DNA of 26,211 nt from Chara braunii (lineage: Eukaryota; Streptophyta; Charophyceae; Charales; Characeae), in assembly GCA_003427395.1 (NCBI GenBank), contig BFEA01000220.1, positions 442,712 to 468,922 on the forward strand, in the 5' to 3' direction. The stretch's first letter is position 1, and the number at the start of each line of letters is the position of its first letter. This document shows, one piece after another, positions 21,231 to 26,211 of the stretch. A program made the translations under genes and the position numbers. The notes below the pieces were generated by a model. The model was given only the letters and a program-made list of their open reading frames with translations, was not told where the DNA came from and did not search any database.

Positions 21231-23090
21231 GCTGTTTCATCTCAGCCCAAAGCTCTAGGTGATAGTGAAAGTCAACCTTCTTTTACTCCTCCCAAGGCTC
21301 AACATACAAAACATGATAATCATTAGCCTTGGAATCAGCAGAAGTTGGGGCTTCAAGGGAAGACTGCTGGACCGTGACATGTTCCTTGGGAGAACTATTA
21401 TTGACCTGTTCAAACTCCCTTGCTGTAGAGTTTGTTGATGAACTCTCTACACCCGATTCAGGTTTTCCTGCAGCCTAAAACATCCTTGGACCTTATGATT
21501 AGTTTTCTGGCAATGCAGGCAACCTCCTTTCTTTAATCTAGCCTTCCATTCAGCCTCACTGATGTGGAAGTCGACCCAAGGTTTAGTACTTGCGTCCTCC
21601 GGATTGGTTGGGATGTTGGCTCCCTCAGGGAGTGTGACGAAGTTCCTTGCTGAGTTCCGGTTTTGATTTCCCTTACCATGGGCAGTCTTTTTAAAGGCAC
21701 CAAAATTTTCCTCTTTGTTATTGATCTCGAATTCTTGGGTTGAAGAGTAGGCTGTATCAGCGTCATGTTCTTGGTCGTCGCCAAGAGTGGGGTCATCGCT
21801 TCAGCCTCCCCTTCCACCTCCAGCAAGTCAAGCGCAAACAAAGGTCTTTTTGTTGTTTGTTGTGGTAAGGAGGTCTCCTACCACGAGACCGACAACATCC
21901 TTCATCAAGGAAAACCAGTCAGTAAACCAAAAGAATCCTTGCCTAGGCAATTGGTGGTGGGAACTATACCTTTGACAACATTTAAGCACGATTGCGCTGT
22001 CAATTCCAAGCTGTCGCAAAGAGTTTGCCGACATGCAACTGCAATTTGTGCATGGTGCCCTGCCACTTGTTGCGCTTAAGATCGTCGAGTTGGATCCTTA
22101 CTCTAGCTGCAATATGTGGGTCATTGTACTGCGCAACTAGTATCTCTTCGAGAGCGGCAGCCGGGGTGACTTCAAGTCACTCCGTTAGATCGATCTTTGG
22201 ATACCCAGCTTGCATAGCGTGGACTTCTAGGAAGCCCCTTACAACAGCCTCGACGTTCGTCCCTAGGATCAAGGACTGGTTCAATTTTGAGTGCCCTGTA
22301 CCTCAAAGTAAGCTCTCATGGAGCTGATCCAGGACTCAACATCTTCCTTGCCATCGTATCTGGACGGGATCATCACGACCATTCTGTCTATGTATGGACT
22401 GCTATACTTTGGACCAGCCATTGCTGCAATTTGCTGGGTCCGATCTTAGGGCTGCAGCAGTTGCAGAATTTCCTGCACTGTCACTTGTAGCGGCAGTGGA
22501 ATCTGCACCTGTCGCAGGTCCTGAAAGGCTTGCCACCAAACTCAACAAAGAAGAATAAGAAGAGGAAGAAGATGCTCCTTGGCCATATCTGCCATCTGAG
22601 TACGCAGCCGACTCATTTCATCGAGTAGTTGGGACTTTATACTCGGAAGCTCGCTGAACAAATGACACTCTATGAGGGCATGTACGTACTTGACCAGATC
22701 TTTCTTGACATCTGCATCAGGTATGGTTGAGACTGTTTTGAAGATAGTCTCAAGACCTTCAGTGGCTGCTTTCTGCTTAGCCTCTTCCTCCTCCTCCTCC
22801 TTGGCCATTTCCTTCTGGCAGAGGGCCTGGTACAGTGGTTTATCCTCGTCATCCGCTGCATCCACTTGAGCCTTAATCTCATAAAACTTGGCTGGTGCCA
22901 TGTTGTAACTACTAGAACCTTCAGTTGCCATGGCCTCTCTCTCTCTTCTCTCTTGTTCACGTGTCATGACGGGCATAAAATGGACTTCAGCGAAAAGAAA
23001 CTGACTGAAAAGCACAAGAAGAGAAGGTAGAACTCCTAGCCGGAGCGGCAAAATATTTGGACTAGATTGCATACTCTCTATGGGACTCAA
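21231..23090 (-). pseudogene. gag: gag of element 2 (broken)
   Basis: Structural protein that packages the element RNA. The open 5' part (22,542-23,090) holds MTREQERREREAMATEGSSS, an acidic/Lys coiled-coil segment with a run of six Glu, and a helical region to about 22,560. Next come RYDGKEDVESWISSMRAYFE (about 22,310-22,370), the block with IDLTE then a TGA (22,177-22,179) where element 1 has Trp, LEVTPAAALEEILVAQYNDP, and a region ending HKLQLHVGKLFA (about 22,010-22,060). The C-terminal part has the zinc knuckle C-LH-C-QKTN-H-KVQG-C (21,480-21,521), a canonical CX2CX4HX4C that binds nucleic acid. Frames change several times. The bases 21,231-21,470 are a degenerate linker to protease. Confidence 0.88.
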
Positions 23091-23150
23091 ACTCGTGACT
23101 GTTTATCAACATCCACATATGTCTACCACTTAGCGTCACAGTATCTCATG
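23060..23150 (-). other. tRNA-like (Pol III A/B-box-like) leader segment
   Basis: On the minus strand CTAAGTGGTAGAC resembles a tRNA A box and GAGTTTGAGTCCC, about 40 bases on, resembles a B box (GGTTCGANTCC). A T-stem would need two transition changes to pair, and the anticodon arm is poor. It lies between the primer binding site and gag. It may be a tRNA-derived insertion or chance similarity. Confidence 0.3.
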
Positions 23151-23181
23151 ATGACGAAGTGTCGAAAGACTTCCGGGATGG

Positions 23182-23199
23182 AAGTCTGCAACAGCGCCA
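23182..23199 (-). other. primer binding site, tRNA-Asp type
   Basis: On the minus strand TGGCGCTGTTGCAGA resembles TGGCGCCGTTGCCGGGGA, the complement of the plant tRNA-Asp 3' end that many plant Ty3/gypsy elements use as primer; about 13 of the first 15 bases agree. It lies upstream of gag, as expected. The 5' LTR should end within a few bases on its right-hand (+ coordinate) side. Confidence 0.6.
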
Positions 23200-23207
23200 C
23201 CAAATCC

Positions 23208-24100
23208 TGACAAGATGACCTCTGAGGAAGAAGCTGCAGCTATGGCTGCAGCACCACAACCCTGGAACCCCACTCCGGAGGAGGGTCCAGCAGGGCACCA
23301 ACTTCTCTCGCCTCCAGCAGACCTCGATAACCCAGACCTCTGACAGCCCCTACGTGCTGGCAGAGTACAGCGCAGGTCCCAGCTATGGCCGGCGCTCCGA
23401 AGGTCTGGCTATGCCTGTCTCCTTCCACGCTGAGCCGTCACCACTTCCGGTTCACGTGTAGCACAGCAGCGATGTACTCGGTACCAACTGCCAAAAGCCC
23501 TGAACCGATGTGCCCATCCTATCTATAGACTTGAACTAGCCTAGACTCGACCTAGACCGGACTGACTGACTGACCGGTACCGATTCAGTTTCGGCCTCTC
23601 CGCCTCTACCTTACTCGGCTATAGGCTATAGGACCGTCTATCAGCATAGGTCTTTAGGGCTCGTCTGTCCTAGGGGTAGCCCGGGCCTGCTATTCGCAGT
23701 TAGGGTAGCAGTAGGAAATTCAGTTAGTGCTGGGCCTGTATTTTCCCAAATTTGCAGGTATGTCCCTCACGAATTTCCACTACAGGTAGGTCTCTCGGTT
23801 AGCCCTCAGCCAAACAAAATTACGAATCTATCCTACCTATGGTACAGCCTCGACAGAGAGAGGCTACAGGCGACCAGAAAACAGCAAGTCATTGCATCTT
23901 CCTGCTGAGGTTGAACCACCAGTATATTTCCCAACTGTTAAAAAAAGCCTATTCTGGGTGTATACTATTCACCCACAGGCAGGGTTCTATACCTCTGTGA
24001 ACCTAGAACAAAAGACATCTGATAAATCTGGCCGGCAGTTTATGAAAGAGGGACAACCCTTGACATAAGTAGCATGAAGGTTGTTGCTGTGGACACTTTC
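23208..24100 (-). repeat. probable 5' LTR region of element 2 (boundaries uncertain)
   Basis: Position next to the primer binding site predicts an LTR. On the + strand it would begin TGACAAGATG at 23,208. It shares only scattered phrases with the 3' LTR (for example CCTAGACTC and GACTG at about 23,540-23,565 against 16,801-16,820), not the diagnostic end GTCATTACA. So it is either a strongly diverged LTR, a different subfamily's LTR, or an unrelated sequence that replaced it. The right edge is a guess. Confidence 0.35.
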
Positions 24101-24178
24101 CTTCTTCTAGCCAGAAAGTTTGAGGTTTTAACCTTTTTTTTTCAATTGTTACAATATGATGTTTGATACCATGTGCAG

Positions 24179-24354
24179 GAGGCTTGATTTGGTTAGGCGA
24201 TTTTGTTCCTCTTCAGTATGCAGCTGCTGTTTCATTTGTATTTGTCGTGTATGCGGATTATCTAGCGTGTGCGGAACCTCCCAAGAATGTGCTTTTTTGC
24301 CAGGGAGGCAAAATGTACACACCTGCAGACCTGCTTGCCTACGCAAAGAGACAG
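24179..24354 (+). CDS. GH9 endo-1,4-beta-glucanase, internal exon C
   Basis: Begins with GA, completing a split Gly codon from exon B, then GLIWLGDFVPLQYAAAVSFV, FVVYADYLAC and KMYTPADLLAYAKRQ, ending before GTAACC in phase 0. It matches the GH9 stretch GGLLxxxxWxxxQYxxxxxFLLxxYSDYL...xxPxxLLxFAKxQ; the next exon should start with VDYILGDNP, which I do not see in the remaining 1.86 kb. The Trp-Asn-Asn just before the Gln-Tyr of most plant members is replaced here by Phe-Val-Pro. The catalytic Glu, further C-terminal, is outside the window. The three visible exons give 253 codons, roughly half of a typical GH9 domain protein. Confidence 0.92.
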
Positions 24355-26128
24355 GTAACCCTCATCTCTCATTTTTTCCCCAACGTGTTCCCAGTAACAT
24401 TGTGCTTGGCCAAATTCTAAATCCCTTTTCTGACTGAAGCCACTGAAAAGGATTGCCAAAACCATAGCTTGGAGTCTGACCTCTGTTTTCAGGATGTTAC
24501 GTGCATCATAAGGCGTAAATGACCTTCTTAGAATCTGAGGGCACTTAGTGAAAATGAAATACCTCAGGTGCTCTGTATTTTGCTATTTTCTTTTCTTCTT
24601 GTCTTGTCTACACTTGCTAGGGATAAGCAACTGGACTGGTGCGCACCCAGAATGTAAGGGGTAGAGTGTAGTATATTGGGAAAACAGAAAGAAAGAAGAA
24701 ATGTAAAATAGTAAAACAATACCCTTACTCTGCATTGTATGAATTTTCTGGCCTGGATGATGCCAGAAGCAACCAGCCTGCAGAAAAGTTGCAATATTGA
24801 CACACTTTCAAAGGGCAAGAGCATACCTTTTGCTGCCTGCATTCCTGAAAGATGATTTCATCTTTCTGCCATTGGTTTACCTGGTTTACCCCAAACATTG
24901 GCAAAACAACCTTTTGACTGCAACTTCCCGGATGTCAATCTGCTCTGTTATTATGTCCATTTTTTGTAAAAGTTCCATGGCATTGGTAAACCGCGTGATT
25001 ACCACATGTTCTCTCTCCTTCCAGCATACCTACCACATGTTCTCTATCCTTCCAGCATACCTCCTTGGCCTATGATCAACAAAGTGTCACCCCATGCATT
25101 CCAAGTTGGTCCGAATTTTTGAAGAGAACATGTCATAAGTATGATAACATTGTGTGATCAATTTGCTCTCCTGTTTTCACTGGATTCCCACGAAATCATT
25201 TAAATGTTTTTGCAATTGCAAACATTGTTCCTCCTTTCGTGCTCAAACTTTAAAATGTCCTTGCATGGGTCTTAACATGCACTCTGTTCATCTAAGACTT
25301 CTCGAGTAGCCCGTTTCAATGTGGGCTGAGAGGAATTCAAGAAGGCAACATCACCTACCTGTCAGTCAATCCTCCTTTCAAAGGCGGAATTGATATTGTG
25401 CAAGTGGCCCTTCGGCCATAACGGAAAGATGTGCCAATCTAAAGCGTGCAGGGCACAATTTTCTGCGCCCATCCTTTAGATCAAGGTTGAGAAGGATTTG
25501 TATAGTAGTTTTTGGTTTTGCTCGTGCTCGGGTTTGCCCCTTGTTTTCTGATGTCTTACAGCCTTGTAGTAGGATAGGATAATTTTGGAAGTTGTACGCA
25601 CTTGGTTTTTCGGAATCCCCTTTGCGTTTTGACGCATCTGATTTTCTGTTCCATGCCTCAGCAAGCGGGAGGATTTTGGATTAGTTTGGTTTGCTGTTTT
25701 GGGAGTGCTTCGGCAGTTCGCTTGACAGTTTTCTGTCCCTATCTTTCTCCATCTTAATGAATTCTGATTGCTTGCGCTCGCCTTCCCCCTGCTTCCTCTT
25801 GCATTCACCCTTGCTTGTTTGTGATCGTAGCTTTGCGATGACTGCCTACCCTCTGTCGTTATGGCACTTTCTCTAACTATCATCATCCCTTGCTATCTTC
25901 TTCCCTTCTCCTCCCTTCCCTCCCCTCCTTTGCCTGTTCCTCTCATTTGTCGGTCCAGTGACCATGGATGGTGGATTGTCATGTGGAGTCGGGTTACGCC
26001 CCTTGCACTATGGTCCATGCATGCAAGATCGTAGGACCTTACTCTGTGTTCCCTAGGATTTACCTTCTTTTGCATCCTACACGCATGCTCCTTCCCCGCA
26101 GATGTGAAGTGACCAAACGATCCCCTTG
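24355..26128. other. probable next GH9 intron
   Basis: Donor GTAACC at 24,355. I find no further GH9 exon. The sequence is T-rich and ordinary, with a 31-bp tandem duplication at 25,001-25,062. A 136-codon minus frame at 25,476-25,886 has no family motif and the composition of an antisense T-rich intron. Confidence 0.6.
25001..25062. repeat. 31-bp tandem duplication (two copies)
   Basis: Two adjacent copies, 25,001-25,031 and 25,032-25,062, starting ACCACATGTTCTCT and ending CCTTCCAGCATACCT, differ at one base (C/A). A recent slippage event in the intron. Confidence 0.95.
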
Positions 26129-26141
26129 CTCTCTCTCTCTC

Positions 26142-26211
<70 letters not shown>
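26129..26211. repeat. (CT)n microsatellite at window end
   Basis: CT dinucleotide run with a few CCC interruptions, continuing to the last base of the window. Confidence 0.97.

Larger units (their letters stand above)
17255..23199 (-). mobile_element. degenerate Ty3/gypsy chromovirus-type retrotransposon, internal region
   Basis: On the minus strand the order is primer binding site, gag with zinc knuckle, aspartic protease, reverse transcriptase, RNase H, integrase and a chromodomain-like tail, then polypurine tract and LTR. The position of integrase after RNase H defines Ty3/gypsy, and the chromodomain-like C-terminus points to chromoviruses. The element lies inside the second GH9 intron, antisense to that gene. 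Numerous stops, frameshifts and altered catalytic residues show it is an old, inactive copy. Separate entries describe each part. Confidence 0.93.
8908..24178 (+). other. GH9 intron of 15,271 bp
   Basis: The donor G|GTAAAT at 8908 and the acceptor ATGTGCAG|GA ending at 24,178 join exon B (phase 1) to exon C so that the family motif TPGGL is restored. The intron contains nearly all repeats between those points, including an antisense retrotransposon. The inner splice signals look intact. Confidence 0.9.

Noticed and set aside
25476-25886. 136-codon minus frame near the window end
   Set aside because: Composition fits the antisense of T-rich intron; no similarity recognised.

Overview
The window looks like nuclear DNA of a plant-lineage eukaryote with large introns. 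A charophyte alga such as Chara, or a land plant, would fit. The reasons are GT-AG introns, long CT/GA/GT microsatellites, decayed Ty3/gypsy (chromovirus-type) retrotransposons, a U6 snRNA-derived repeat, and exons of a plant-type glycoside hydrolase family 9 (GH9) endo-1,4-beta-glucanase. The organism assignment is inference. No prokaryotic or organellar genes are visible.

One host gene runs through the window on the + strand. Three internal GH9 exons lie at 5675-6013, 8664-8907 and 24179-24354. They join in phase (0, then 1, then 0) through GT-AG junctions into 253 uninterrupted codons. The start, the DAGD-type active-site exon(s), the catalytic Glu region and the end of the gene are outside the window or not recognisable. 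The introns are 2,650 bp and 15,271 bp, so most of the window is intron. Upstream (1-5674) and downstream (24355-26211) sequence is probably also intron of the same gene.

Upstream region (1-5674): a (CT)n tract; a truncated minus-strand Ty3/gypsy fragment (gag remnant about 277-1087, LTR sequence ending at 2383); a second gag-like remnant (3076-3639); a (GA)n tract; a large inverted repeat (about 3975-4500); and a GC-rich foldback (4631-4715).

First intron (6014-8663): mostly unrecognised sequence, with a 21-G run and a 109-bp near-perfect hairpin (8152-8260).

Second intron (8908-24178), in order: an A-tailed retroposon flanked by a 17-bp direct repeat (8917-9134); a 105-bp tandem duplication; a cluster of about 220-bp repeats containing a 122-bp MITE with perfect 18-bp terminal inverted repeats; a head-to-head pair of U6 snRNA pseudogenes with GAG-rich minisatellite arms; a (GT)n/(GA)n tract with a 75-N assembly gap; a pair of about 206-226-bp direct repeats enclosing 1.2 kb; and a degenerate minus-strand Ty3/gypsy chromovirus (LTR, polypurine tract, integrase with chromodomain-like end, RNase H/RT, protease, gag with zinc knuckle, tRNA-Asp-type primer binding site) in about 16.8-24.1 kb. 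The retroelement carries stops, frameshifts, altered catalytic residues and a 380-bp internal duplication, so it cannot act on its own.

I found no coherent new multi-gene system. The most interesting signals are the U6/minisatellite inverted pair, the A-tailed retroposon beside a splice donor, and the 8.2-kb hairpin.
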